Assembly (NCBI GenBank): GCA_019425005.1
Contig: JAHYYK010000022.1
Span: 1 to 37,942 of the forward strand
Origin: Collinsella sp.
GTDB lineage: Bacteria; Actinomycetota; Coriobacteriia; Coriobacteriales; Coriobacteriaceae
DNA length: 37,942 nucleotides
Reading direction: 5' to 3'
Below are positions 23,390 through 30,775 of the stretch, piece by piece. Position numbers and translations under genes: made by a program. The notes beneath the pieces are model-generated. The model made no database searches and was not told the origin of the DNA. It saw only the letters and a program-made list of their open reading frames with translations. The stretch's first letter is position 1. The number at the start of each line of letters is the position of its first letter.

Positions 23390-23794
23390 ATGGCTATCGA
23401 GAAGACCTTCATCATGATTAAGCCCGACGCGGTGCGCGATCGCAAAATCGGCGAGATTGTTGCTCGCATTGAGCGCAGCGGCCTTGTCATCGAGCGCATG
23501 GAGATGACCACGCTCGAGCGCGCTACCGTCGAGGAGCACTACGCCCATCTGGCCGACAAGCCCTTCTTTGGCGGTCTCTGTGACTTTATGACGAGCGGTC
23601 CGGTCGTCAAGATGGTCGTTTCCGGTCTCTCCGCTGTTGCTAAGATGCGCACCCTCATGGGCGCTACTAATCCGTTTGACGCTGCTCCTGGTACCATCCG
23701 CGGCGACTTTGCCGTCGATGTCAACGCCAACGTGATCCACGGCTCCGACTGCCTGGAGAACGCCGAGATCGAGATCAAGCGCTTCTTTGGCTAA
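23390..23794 (+). CDS. ndk: Nucleoside diphosphate kinase
   Basis: 134 residues, the normal bacterial length. ATG 23390 has GAAAGG upstream; an earlier ATG at 23348 lacks a site. Motifs are EKTFIMIKPDAVRDRKIGEI at the N terminus, RTLMGATNPFDAAPGTIRGD for nucleotide binding, and NVIHGSDCLENAEIEI with the phosphorylated His. It transfers the gamma phosphate between nucleoside triphosphates and diphosphates through the His intermediate and works as an oligomer in the cytoplasm. It is monocistronic. Confidence 0.98.
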   Translation: MAIEKTFIMIKPDAVRDRKIGEIVARIERSGLVIERMEMTTLERATVEEHYAHLADKPFFGGLCDFMTSGPVVKMVVSGLSAVAKMRTLMGATNPFDAAPGTIRGDFAVDVNANVIHGSDCLENAEIEIKRFFG

Positions 23795-23832
23795 ACCAGC
23801 TTTGACTCCTTAAAGCTGTTAGCGTGTGGCTT

Positions 23833-23867
23833 GGGCGCCGCGGAACTCCATCCGCGGCGCCCTTTTT
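23833..23867 (+). terminator. Intrinsic terminator after ndk
   Basis: Perfect 12-bp stem GGGCGCCGCGGA / TCCGCGGCGCCC, 6-nt loop, TTTTT. Confidence 0.92.
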
Positions 23868-23873
23868 ATCCCC

Positions 23874-23904
23874 GTAGATTTTAAGGCACGTCCCAAAAAT
23901 CTAC
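23874..23904. repeat. 31-bp palindromic dispersed repeat, copy 2
   Basis: Begins GTAGATTTTAAGGCACGTCC and ends CAAAAATCTAC, the same element as 559-589 with two substitutions. It follows the ndk terminator by 6 bp and lies 67 bp beyond the stop of the convergent rpiB copy 2. Confidence 0.75.
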
Positions 23905-23971
23905 TAAAGAGCCCCCGCCTGGATGTGTGTTCCGAGCGGGGGCTTTGGTTAGCGTATGGCGTTGTGGGTCT

Positions 23972-24439
23972 TTAGGCCTCGTCGACGACCTTGAGGCCGC
24001 GGGTCTGGTCGATCTCGTTGAGGAGATTGACGCGACGCTCGTGGCGGCCGCCCTCAAACTCGGCGTCGAGCCACTCGTCGACGATCATCTTGGCGAGCTC
24101 GGAGCCCACGACACGGGCGCCAAAGGCGAGCACGTTGGTGTTGTTGTGCATGCGCGAGAGCTTGGCGCTGAAGGGCTCGGAGCACACGACGGCACGAACG
24201 CCCTCGACCTTGTTGGCGGCCAAGCTAATCCCGACGCCGGTGCCGCAGATCAGGATGCCCAGATCGACGTCGCCGTTGGCTACGGCTTTGCCCACCTTGT
24301 AGCCGGCGATAGGGTAGTCGAAGCTCTCGGAGGTGTCGGTGCCAAAGTTCACGACCTCGCAGCCGCGATCCTTCAGGTGCTCGGAAATGATGTTCTTGAG
24401 CTCGACGGCGGCGTGGTCGTTGCCGATACCGATCTTCAT
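23972..24439 (-). CDS. rpiB: RpiB/LacAB-family sugar-phosphate isomerase, copy 2
   Basis: 155 residues from ATG 24439, with AGAGAGGAACCACTC upstream. It shares every motif of the 17716 copy: IGIGNDHAAV, DYPIAGYKVG, LICGTGVGISLAAN with Cys65, RMHNNTNVLAFGARV and EGGRHERRV. About 113 of 150 positions agree by hand. Two close paralogues a few kilobases apart suggest duplication with separate regulation or substrate (ribose 5-phosphate versus allose 6-phosphate or another aldose phosphate). It is a single gene divergent from the cysteine desulfidase-like gene. Which copy is the housekeeping one cannot be told from sequence. Confidence 0.94.
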   Translation of the reverse strand: MKIGIGNDHAAVELKNIISEHLKDRGCEVVNFGTDTSESFDYPIAGYKVGKAVANGDVDLGILICGTGVGISLAANKVEGVRAVVCSEPFSAKLSRMHNNTNVLAFGARVVGSELAKMIVDEWLDAEFEGGRHERRVNLLNEIDQTRGLKVVDEA

Positions 24440-24520
24440 GAGTGGTTCCTCTCTGGTCCGTGCGGCGGAATTGCTAAAGGTTTTACCGCGTTCGACTGCA
24501 TGATAGCGCGTCTTTTGCCT

Positions 24521-24539
24521 AAACGCTCGGGCGTTTTTT
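24521..24539 (+). terminator. Orphan terminator between divergent genes
   Basis: AAACGC-tcgg-GCGTTT, then more T to a run of six. No plus-strand gene precedes it within about 700 bp except ndk, which has its own terminator. A second AAACGC (24544-24549) could compete for GCGTTT. It may end a small RNA or an early leader. Confidence 0.5.
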
Positions 24540-24662
24540 GGTCAAACGCTTTAGCGGACGCGAACATCAGCTCATCACGAAAAATGCCGCCAATTTGCTT
24601 CTGGCGGCCGTCTGCCGGAACTCGACTTGCGGTTTTTGGTGCCTTGTTATCAAATGGAGAAG

Positions 24663-24692
24663 TTGATACTTGCGAGAGCAACCCGCTATACA
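24663..24692 (+). promoter_or_regulatory. Promoter of the cysteine desulfidase-like gene
   Basis: TTGATA (24663-24668), 18-bp spacer, TATACA (24687-24692). The start of transcription would fall only a few bases before the ribosome site or start codon, so the 5' leader would be very short or absent. Confidence 0.55.
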
Positions 24693-24706
24693 TGTAGGAG
24701 ATGGCT

Positions 24707-26029
24707 ATGCCTACCGATTCCATTCGTGATACCGCGTTTTGCGATGTTTTGAACCGCGAGCTTGTCTGTGCGCTCGGCTGCACCGAGCCCATTGCCGTTG
24801 CCTATGCGGCGGCGCTGGCGAGCCAGACGCTCGGTTGCGAGCCCGAACACATGGATGTTGCCTGCTCGGGCAACATCATTAAGAACGTTAAGAGCGTGAC
24901 TGTGCCCAACTCGGGCGGTATGCACGGTATTGAGGCCGCGGCCGTGCTGGGTGCCGTGGGCGGTGACGCCAAGAGCGCGCTCGAGGTGCTCGAGAGTGTT
25001 GGCGATGAAGACCGTGCTCGCGTGACCGAGCTGCTCTCCGATGCCGACTACTGCGATGTGTCGCTTGTCGAGGGTGTGCCCAACCTTTATATCAAAGTGA
25101 CTGCCGTGGCCGGGGGCCATACCGCGGTCGTCGAGATCACCGATCACCACACCAATGTTACGTGCCATACGCTCGATGGCATTCCGGTGTGCGGCAAGTC
25201 GGCGGGGGAGTGCGCTGCCTGCGCCGAGCGCGTCGTGGCCGAGCGTGCCGCCGATAACGCCGATACGCCCATGTCGATTGAGTCCATCATTGACTTTATC
25301 GAGGGCGGCGACATCGAGGGCGCCCGCGCTGCCGTTGAGCGTCAGATTGAGCTGAACGGCGCTATTAGTGCCGAGGGCCTGGCGCACTCTTGGGGTGCCG
25401 AGGTGGGTCGTACGCTGCTGGGTGCTCGTGCCGATGACGTCGCCTGCCGTGCCCGTGCCCGTGCGGCCGCCGGATCCGACGCTCGCATGAACGGCTGCGC
25501 GCTGCCTGTCGCCATTGTGTGCGGCTCGGGCAATCAGGGCATTACCTGTGCATTGCCCGTCATGGAGTATGCCGAGTACCTGCGTTGCGACCACGAGCGC
25601 CTGGTGCGCGCCGTGATGCTGTCCGACCTTATTGCCGTGCATATCAAGAGCTATATTGGAGCGCTCTCGGCGTTTTGTGGTGCCATTTGCGCTGCGTGCG
25701 GTGCCGGTGCAGCGATAACCTGGCTGTGCGGTGGCACGCGCGAGCAGATCGGTGCGACGGTCTCCAATACACTCGGTAACGTGGGCGGCATCGTGTGCGA
25801 TGGCGCCAAGGCAAGTTGTGCCGCCAAGATCTCCGCTGCCGTTGATGCGGCAATTCTGGGCCACGATATGGCCATGCAGGGCCGCGGCTTCCGTGCCGGC
25901 GAGGGCCTGATCCAGAATACCGTTGAGCAGACAATCGCCAGCATGGGCTACGTGGGCCGCGTGGGCATGAAGGATACCGACATCGAGATCCTCAACATCA
26001 TGATCGGCAAAACCGTCGTCGACTGCTAG
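24707..26029 (+). CDS. cyuA: UPF0597/CyuA-like L-cysteine desulfidase
   Basis: 440 residues from ATG 24707. GTAGGAG directly abuts an in-frame ATG at 24701, so the second ATG (spacing six) is more likely. The family opening RELVCALGCTEPIAVAYAAA is present, with SGNIIKNVKSVTVPNSGG, CGSGNQGI, AVHIKSYIGALSAFCGAICAA and NTLGNVGGIVCDGAKASCA. The conserved cysteines fit the Fe-S cluster of the serine-dehydratase alpha fold. E. coli CyuA (YhaM) degrades cysteine to pyruvate, sulfide and ammonia. A serine-dehydratase-like role is also possible. No cysteine transporter lies beside it. Confidence 0.88.
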   Translation: MPTDSIRDTAFCDVLNRELVCALGCTEPIAVAYAAALASQTLGCEPEHMDVACSGNIIKNVKSVTVPNSGGMHGIEAAAVLGAVGGDAKSALEVLESVGDEDRARVTELLSDADYCDVSLVEGVPNLYIKVTAVAGGHTAVVEITDHHTNVTCHTLDGIPVCGKSAGECAACAERVVAERAADNADTPMSIESIIDFIEGGDIEGARAAVERQIELNGAISAEGLAHSWGAEVGRTLLGARADDVACRARARAAAGSDARMNGCALPVAIVCGSGNQGITCALPVMEYAEYLRCDHERLVRAVMLSDLIAVHIKSYIGALSAFCGAICAACGAGAAITWLCGGTREQIGATVSNTLGNVGGIVCDGAKASCAAKISAAVDAAILGHDMAMQGRGFRAGEGLIQNTVEQTIASMGYVGRVGMKDTDIEILNIMIGKTVVDC

Positions 26030-26082
26030 GGGCTCTGGGTCACTGCGTCTTGCTGTTGTAACCGCTGTCTTGTGGCTGTAAA

Positions 26083-26116
26083 GCACCTGTCTGCAAAGTG
26101 GGCAGGTGCATTTCTT
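26083..26116 (+). terminator. Intrinsic terminator after cyuA
   Basis: GCACCTG / CAGGTGC 7-bp stem with a 13-nt loop, followed by ATTTCTTT. Confidence 0.8.
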
Positions 26117-26119
26117 TGC

Positions 26120-26157
26120 CGGCAAACGGTTGATATTTGTCGGTAAACGGTAGTTAT
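26120..26157. promoter_or_regulatory. Tandem 17-bp repeat, 21-bp period
   Basis: CGGCAAACGGTTGATAT (26120-26136) and CGGTAAACGGTAGTTAT (26141-26157) agree at 13 of 17 positions and start 21 bp apart, two helical turns. They lie in the AT-rich 368-bp region upstream of the isomerase-PTS genes. GTAAACGGTAG also occurs, reversed, upstream of the AlsE-like gene. Confidence 0.45.
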
Positions 26158-26256
26158 ATTCGGGAATAGTCATCCAGTTTCAAGTAGTGTCAATAATTTG
26201 CATCAACTAAAAGTGCAGGTAAAAGCCGGTTTCCTGTTTATTTACTTTGAAAATCT

Positions 26257-26290
26257 ATGAATACGCATGAAAAACCATGATTGCGAATGA
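26257..26290. promoter_or_regulatory. Four ATGA repeats phased every 10 bp, probable DeoR operator
   Basis: ATGA begins at exactly 26257, 26267, 26277 and 26287. DeoR-family repressors commonly bind short direct repeats with about one helical turn between them. A possible promoter, TTGCGA (26281-26286), 17 bp, TAGACT (26304-26309), overlaps the last repeats, so binding would block it. Confidence 0.55.
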
Positions 26291-26397
26291 GAATTACTTG
26301 CAATAGACTGTAGTTACGGAAGAGGCGCCTGCCCAAACGCGCGCAACGGTCGGGGCTTTCCGCTTGAACGTTTCCTTACAGGAAAGGCAGCACAGCG

Positions 26398-27336
26398 ATG
26401 AAATTCGCAACCCGCATCAACTCTTACTACCGAACCGGTGAGAAGAACATCGACAGCGTCTTCGACCAGTTCCAGCACGTCGGCCTCACCCATGTGGACC
26501 TTAATTATCCTGAGCACGTGGTGGGCATCCCCGCCGAGGAGATGAAGGCCAAGCTCGACGCACACGACCTTAAGCTCAATGGCACGGCTCTTCGCTTTCG
26601 CAGCGATTTTATCAATGGTGACCTGGGCAACCAGGATCCCGCGCTCGCTGGAGAGGCGCTTAAGCTTTGCTATGAGGCCTGCGATTACTGTCGCACCTGC
26701 GGCGGCGATACCGTGACGATCTGGCTCGGCCACGATGGCTTTGACTACAGCTTCCAGATCGACTACACCCACGTGTTTGACAACCTCGTTAAGGCGTTCC
26801 AAGCGGTCTGCGACTATGCGCCCGACCTGCATATCTCCATCGAGTACAAGCCCTATGAGGAGCGCAGCTACGCCTATATTGATACGATGGGCCTCACCGG
26901 CATGATCCTCAACGCGGCGGACCGCGAGAATCTGGGTGTCACGCTCGATTACTGTCACATGCTCATGAAGCACGAGAACCCCGCGATGGCTACCGATATC
27001 TTCGGCCGCGCCGGCAAACTCTACGGCATTCACCTCAACGATGGTTACGGCGTGATGGACGACGGGCTCATGATTGGCATGGCTACGCCTGTCAAGACGC
27101 TCGAAATGCTCTTCTATCTCAAGAAGTACGCCTTTGACCACGCCGTCTACTTCGATACGTTCCCGATTATCGAGGATGCGGAAGGGGAGTGCGCTCATAA
27201 CCTCGCTATGATGAAGCTTATGAATGACGCCCTGGAAAGCGTGGGCCAGGAAAAGATTCAGTCCGTGATCGATGCAAACGATGCGCTTGCAGCGGCCGCG
27301 CTCGTGCGCGAGCTTTTCTGCGCGATGGGGAGGTAA
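26398..27336 (+). CDS. Xylose-isomerase-like TIM-barrel sugar isomerase/epimerase
   Basis: 312 residues from ATG 26398, with AGGAAAGG ten bases upstream. The metal-ligand set of the family is visible in order: ISIEYKPYEERSYA (Glu), GVTLDYCHMLMKHENPA (Asp, His), GIHLNDGYGVMDDGLM (His, Asp) and YFDTFPIIED (Asp). The E-D-H-D pattern resembles L-rhamnose and D-xylose isomerase relatives more than ketose 3-epimerases, whose last ligand is Glu. It probably interconverts an aldose and ketose, or epimerises one. The PTS gene's ribosome site overlaps its stop codon, so both are translated from one transcript. The substrate is unknown. Confidence 0.85.
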   Translation: MKFATRINSYYRTGEKNIDSVFDQFQHVGLTHVDLNYPEHVVGIPAEEMKAKLDAHDLKLNGTALRFRSDFINGDLGNQDPALAGEALKLCYEACDYCRTCGGDTVTIWLGHDGFDYSFQIDYTHVFDNLVKAFQAVCDYAPDLHISIEYKPYEERSYAYIDTMGLTGMILNAADRENLGVTLDYCHMLMKHENPAMATDIFGRAGKLYGIHLNDGYGVMDDGLMIGMATPVKTLEMLFYLKKYAFDHAVYFDTFPIIEDAEGECAHNLAMMKLMNDALESVGQEKIQSVIDANDALAAAALVRELFCAMGR

Positions 27337-27343
27337 TCATTAT

Positions 27344-28717
27344 ATGAAACGCGATTGGGAAGCTACTGCCAAGGGCATTCTTGCCGCCGTGGGCGGCCCC
27401 GAGAACATCTCGGGCATGACGCACTGCGCCACTCGTCTTCGCCTGAACCTACGCGACGATTCCAAGTGTGACGACGCGGCCGTCAAGGAGGTCGACGGCG
27501 TGGTCAACACCGTCAACTCAGCCGGCCAGTACCAAGTGCTGATCGGCACCGAGGTGCCCAAGCTCTATGAGAAGTTCGAGCCGCTCGTCAAGGGCTCGGG
27601 CGCCGAGGTCTCCACGAGCACCTCCTCCGATGAGGGTATCGTCTCCAGGATCTTCTCTGCTATCTCGGGCGTCTTTGCTCCGTTGCTGCCCGCCATGGCC
27701 GGCTCCGGTATCCTCCGTGGCCTGCTAATCCTTGCGGTTCAGCTTGGCCTTATCACCGAGGGCACGGGTACCTACACCATCCTCTACACCCTCTCGATGA
27801 GCGTGTTCTACTTCCTGCCGGTGCTTCTGGGCTTCTCCTCGGGCAAACGCTTCGGTGCGAGCCCGTACCTGTCGGCTCTGATCTGCGCTTGTTTGCTCTA
27901 TCCCGATTTTATCGGTTTGATGGGCGATGCGGGCAACGGCGCCATGAGCGAGTTCTTCGGCATCCCCGTGGTGCTCATGAGCTACAACTCCACCGTTATC
28001 CCGGCCATCATCGCCATCTGGGTTTACTCGTTCCTCTATAAGTTCCTGGATGAGCATGTGCCCGAGACTCTCAAGCTCGTCGTGCTCCCCGCGGTCTCGC
28101 TGATCATCATGGTTCCCGCCACTATGCTCGTGATTGGTCCCTTGGGCGTCTATGCCGGCGAGGGCATTGCCTTCGTGGTCAACTGGCTCATCGCCCGCTC
28201 CAACGTACTTGCTGGCATCTTGGTGGGCGGCGGCTGGTCCGTGCTCGTCTCGATGGGTATTCACTGGGCTGTCAACCCCATCATGATCAACAACATCGCC
28301 TCCAACGGCTTCGACTACATTTGCCCGGCCACCTTTGCCTGCAACTTTGCCGTTATCGGCTGTGCCCTCGGCGTCTTCCTCAAGGCCCGCGACCAGAAGC
28401 TCAAGAGCTTTGCCATGACCGGTGCCGTGACCATCTGCCTCTCTGCAATCATCGAGCCCACGCTCTTTGGCATGCTCGTCAAGAACAAGAAGCTCTTCCT
28501 GGCTCAGATCATCGGCGGTGCCTGCGGCGGCGCGTTCCTCGGCCTTTTCAAGGTCGTCACCACGGCCTTTGTCTTTGGCTCCGTCACCACGTTCCCGGCC
28601 TTCGTCTCCTCCGATCCGATGAACTTCGCTTTCGCCATGATCGGTATGGTTATCTCGGCTGTTGTCGCCGGCGTGCTCGGCTACATCTTCACCGGTAAGG
28701 ACGATCAGCTCGCCTAG
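27344..28717 (+). CDS. PTS sugar transporter, EIIB-EIIC, glucose/beta-glucoside superfamily, no EIIA
   Basis: 457 residues from ATG 27344; GGGGAGGT overlaps the previous stop codon. The EIIB domain (about 1-90) has ISGMTHCATRLRLNLRD with the phosphorylated Cys28. After a Ser/Thr linker, the EIIC domain (about 105-455) has about ten membrane segments with GVFAPLLPAMAGSGILRGL, HWAVNPIMINNIASNGFDY and AIIEPTLFGMLVKN, the usual GITEP-like substrate loop being changed to IIEPT. There is no EIIA domain or gene here, so phosphate must come from an EIIA elsewhere. It imports and phosphorylates the sugar acted on by the neighbouring isomerase. The sugar is not identifiable from sequence. Confidence 0.93.
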   Translation: MKRDWEATAKGILAAVGGPENISGMTHCATRLRLNLRDDSKCDDAAVKEVDGVVNTVNSAGQYQVLIGTEVPKLYEKFEPLVKGSGAEVSTSTSSDEGIVSRIFSAISGVFAPLLPAMAGSGILRGLLILAVQLGLITEGTGTYTILYTLSMSVFYFLPVLLGFSSGKRFGASPYLSALICACLLYPDFIGLMGDAGNGAMSEFFGIPVVLMSYNSTVIPAIIAIWVYSFLYKFLDEHVPETLKLVVLPAVSLIIMVPATMLVIGPLGVYAGEGIAFVVNWLIARSNVLAGILVGGGWSVLVSMGIHWAVNPIMINNIASNGFDYICPATFACNFAVIGCALGVFLKARDQKLKSFAMTGAVTICLSAIIEPTLFGMLVKNKKLFLAQIIGGACGGAFLGLFKVVTTAFVFGSVTTFPAFVSSDPMNFAFAMIGMVISAVVAGVLGYIFTGKDDQLA

Positions 28718-28776
28718 TCTTGCTTTGAGTCCCCACACCATGTGCCCAAGGCTAAGACCGACTTCCATCTAATAAA

Positions 28777-28808
28777 GGGTCGCTGTTTATATCGCAGCGG
28801 CCCTTTTT
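28777..28808 (+). terminator. Intrinsic terminator after the PTS gene
   Basis: GGGTCGCTG / CAGCGGCCC 9-bp stem with one G-U pair, 9-nt loop, TTTTT. It separates the PTS operon from the deoR-type gene. Confidence 0.88.
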
Positions 28809-28867
28809 GCTTTTGATTGGCATGATTGGGGTAAACTTTGAAAACAGATGAAAAGGAAGGAACGCCG

Positions 28868-29605
28868 ATGATTCCGTATGAGCGCCATGAACTGATTCTC
28901 AATAAGCTTAAGGAGGCCGATCTGCTCAAGATCGACGAGCTCGCGGCCTTTATGCCCGATGTGTCGATGTCTACGCTTCGCCGTGACCTCAAAGAACTTG
29001 AGAGGCGGGGGAGCATCGAGTATCTGACCGGCGGCGCGGTTAAGTTGCATTCCGCGGCCCACGAGGCGAGCGTTTTTGAGAAGGGTGCGCAGCGGAGCAG
29101 CGAGAAGGACCTGATCGCGCGTCGTGCGGCGGCGGAGGTCGAGGACGGCGAGACGGTCTATGTCGACTCCGGTACCACCGCGACGGCGCTCCTGAGCCTG
29201 CTCGTCGACAAGCCGGTGACTATCTACACCACCAACGGCTATGCATGTCGGTTTACGGGCGAGCTTGTTGCTAAGGTGGTGGTAATTGGCGGCGACTTCA
29301 ACCCCGTTACCTGCTCGCTCACCGGTCCTATGGTTGAGAGCGCACTGCGCGAGCTGTACTTTGACCGGGCGTTTATAGGCGTCAACGCGGTGGACGAGGA
29401 CCGCGGCATCATGACGCCGGGTTATCCCGAGGCTATCAAAAAACGTATCGTGATGCAGAATTCTCAGGCGAGTTACGTGCTCGCCGATAGCTCCAAGTTC
29501 CACGTGTTTTCAAATGTAAAGGTGTGCGACCTGGAGGGCTTTACTGTAATTTCCGACATACGCGACGCCAAAATCGGCGAACGCGTCAAAATGATCACGG
29601 CCTAG
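28868..29605 (+). CDS. DeoR-family transcriptional regulator
   Basis: 245 residues from ATG 28868, after AAGGAAGGAA. The N-terminal DeoR helix-turn-helix is KIDELAAFMPDVSMSTLRRD followed by RGSIEYLTGGA. The C-terminal sensor domain has ETVYVDSGTTATALLSLL, VVVIGGDFNP and DRAFIGVNAVD, which bind a sugar phosphate in this family. It is the likely repressor of the isomerase-PTS operon, with the phased ATGA repeats as a candidate operator; the inducer would be a phosphorylated product of the PTS. It lies after the operon's terminator, so it probably has its own promoter. It converges on a HAD gene. Confidence 0.95.
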   Translation: MIPYERHELILNKLKEADLLKIDELAAFMPDVSMSTLRRDLKELERRGSIEYLTGGAVKLHSAAHEASVFEKGAQRSSEKDLIARRAAAEVEDGETVYVDSGTTATALLSLLVDKPVTIYTTNGYACRFTGELVAKVVVIGGDFNPVTCSLTGPMVESALRELYFDRAFIGVNAVDEDRGIMTPGYPEAIKKRIVMQNSQASYVLADSSKFHVFSNVKVCDLEGFTVISDIRDAKIGERVKMITA

Positions 29606-29657
29606 GACGCCGGGGCATCGCATCTTGCCCTCAAGCCGTTGCCCACGTAACGAAGCG

Positions 29658-29686
29658 TGGGGCAAACGTACCTAACGTTTGCCCCA
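29658..29686. terminator. 12-bp hairpin between deoR and the HAD gene
   Basis: Perfect stem TGGGGCAAACGT / ACGTTTGCCCCA with a 5-nt loop and no T run. It is probably a shared terminator of the convergent genes, but without the usual tail. Confidence 0.6.
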
Positions 29687-29701
29687 TTCCGGATTTGGGG
29701 A

Positions 29702-30460
29702 CTAGCTTAGCTCGTCGGCTACTTGGTGCTCGTAGAAGGCCTCGACTACGGCGTTAAAGTCGTGGGCGAAGTCTTCCATGGTTCCACGCCAGGTGGCTCG
29801 GCCGGGCTTTCCTTGGCCCACATAGGCGGTTTGAATACCGCAGTCGGGGCTGGGGAAATCGCGCTTGGGGTCGTTGCCCACCATGAGGACCTCATGTGGC
29901 TCGAGCCCCATGACCTGCAGCTGCTCTAGATAATATGTGGCATCGGGCTTGCAGCGCGTGGCGTTGCCCATGTGCGTTACGAGCTCGAAGGGCGCGTCTG
30001 TCAGCTCGCCCCAGCCCATGCGGCATTCGATGGCCCCCTGCGGAAAGCTGGGGTTGGTGAAGAGCGCGCAGCGCAGGCCCGCGTCCTGCACCGCCTCGAG
30101 CGCGGCGTGTGCACCCGGCATGGCGTGGGCGTTGATGACGTCGTCATTCTTATGCGGGAGAACTTCGCGGTCGTAGTAGGTAAACGCCTCGTAGATGATA
30201 GGATCGGAAAGGCAGATGCCGCACCTGCGCTCGACCTCGGTGCGGTAGAACTCAAGATTGGTGCGATTATCCGTGCCGCTTCGGCGATTGGCGTTGAGGT
30301 CGACCAGGATGGTGCCGAGGCGCGCCATCGTGCCACCGCGGCTGCGGCGACCAATATCCGCGAGCATCGACGAGACATCCTTAAAATAGCGAAGGATGAA
30401 CGCGTTGAGGTTGATGCTAAGAAGCGTCTCGTCCATATCGAAAACGACTGCTTTGAGCAC
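29702..30460 (-). CDS. HAD-superfamily hydrolase
   Basis: 252 residues if it starts at GTG 30460, with GAGAAAGGTG upstream; this gives VLKAVVFDMDETLL as the N terminus. The in-frame ATG far upstream (30631) would add about 57 unlike residues. Motif I is DMDET (Asp8, Asp10), motif II is CALFTNPSF (Thr), the lysine of motif III lies in RCKPDATYY, and motif IV is VLMVGNDPKRDF. A helical cap lies between motifs I and II, as in subfamily IA phosphatases. Substrate unknown. It is divergent from rpsA. Confidence 0.88.
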   Translation of the reverse strand: MLKAVVFDMDETLLSINLNAFILRYFKDVSSMLADIGRRSRGGTMARLGTILVDLNANRRSGTDNRTNLEFYRTEVERRCGICLSDPIIYEAFTYYDREVLPHKNDDVINAHAMPGAHAALEAVQDAGLRCALFTNPSFPQGAIECRMGWGELTDAPFELVTHMGNATRCKPDATYYLEQLQVMGLEPHEVLMVGNDPKRDFPSPDCGIQTAYVGQGKPGRATWRGTMEDFAHDFNAVVEAFYEHQVADELS

Positions 30461-30615
30461 GCGGGCACCTTTCTCGAAAAATCGTTCCAGAATCGTATGT
30501 CTGGGATACTTTACCCCAAAGCAGTATGCTTCACTGCTTATCGTTAACTTGTGGAGACAGTCGTTCACAAGATTGCGAAAAAGTCTCCATACGAGTAAAA
30601 AATCGCAGTTCACGC

Positions 30616-30644
30616 TTGAAATCGAACTCATTTCCCCGTAACCT
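30616..30644 (+). promoter_or_regulatory. Promoter of rpsA
   Basis: TTGAAA (30616-30621), 17-bp spacer, TAACCT (30639-30644). This leaves a leader of about 125 nt before the TTG start, containing GGGGCCCC (30747-30754). No gene is visible elsewhere in the 315-bp gap. Confidence 0.5.
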
Positions 30645-30775
30645 ATACGAACGTGATTGCATAAGCGTCACATTAGTATCTGTCGGCTCCCGAGTGTTCC
30701 TAAACGTTGTGTGCTTGTCGCACCCTTCTGTAGGTCCTAGCAATCGGGGCCCCGTAGTTCGAAAGGGGTCCACCT

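Noticed and set aside
29606..29660. CCCACG...CGTGGG as a second terminator before 29658
   Set aside because: It overlaps the stronger 12-bp hairpin and has only six pairs without a T run.
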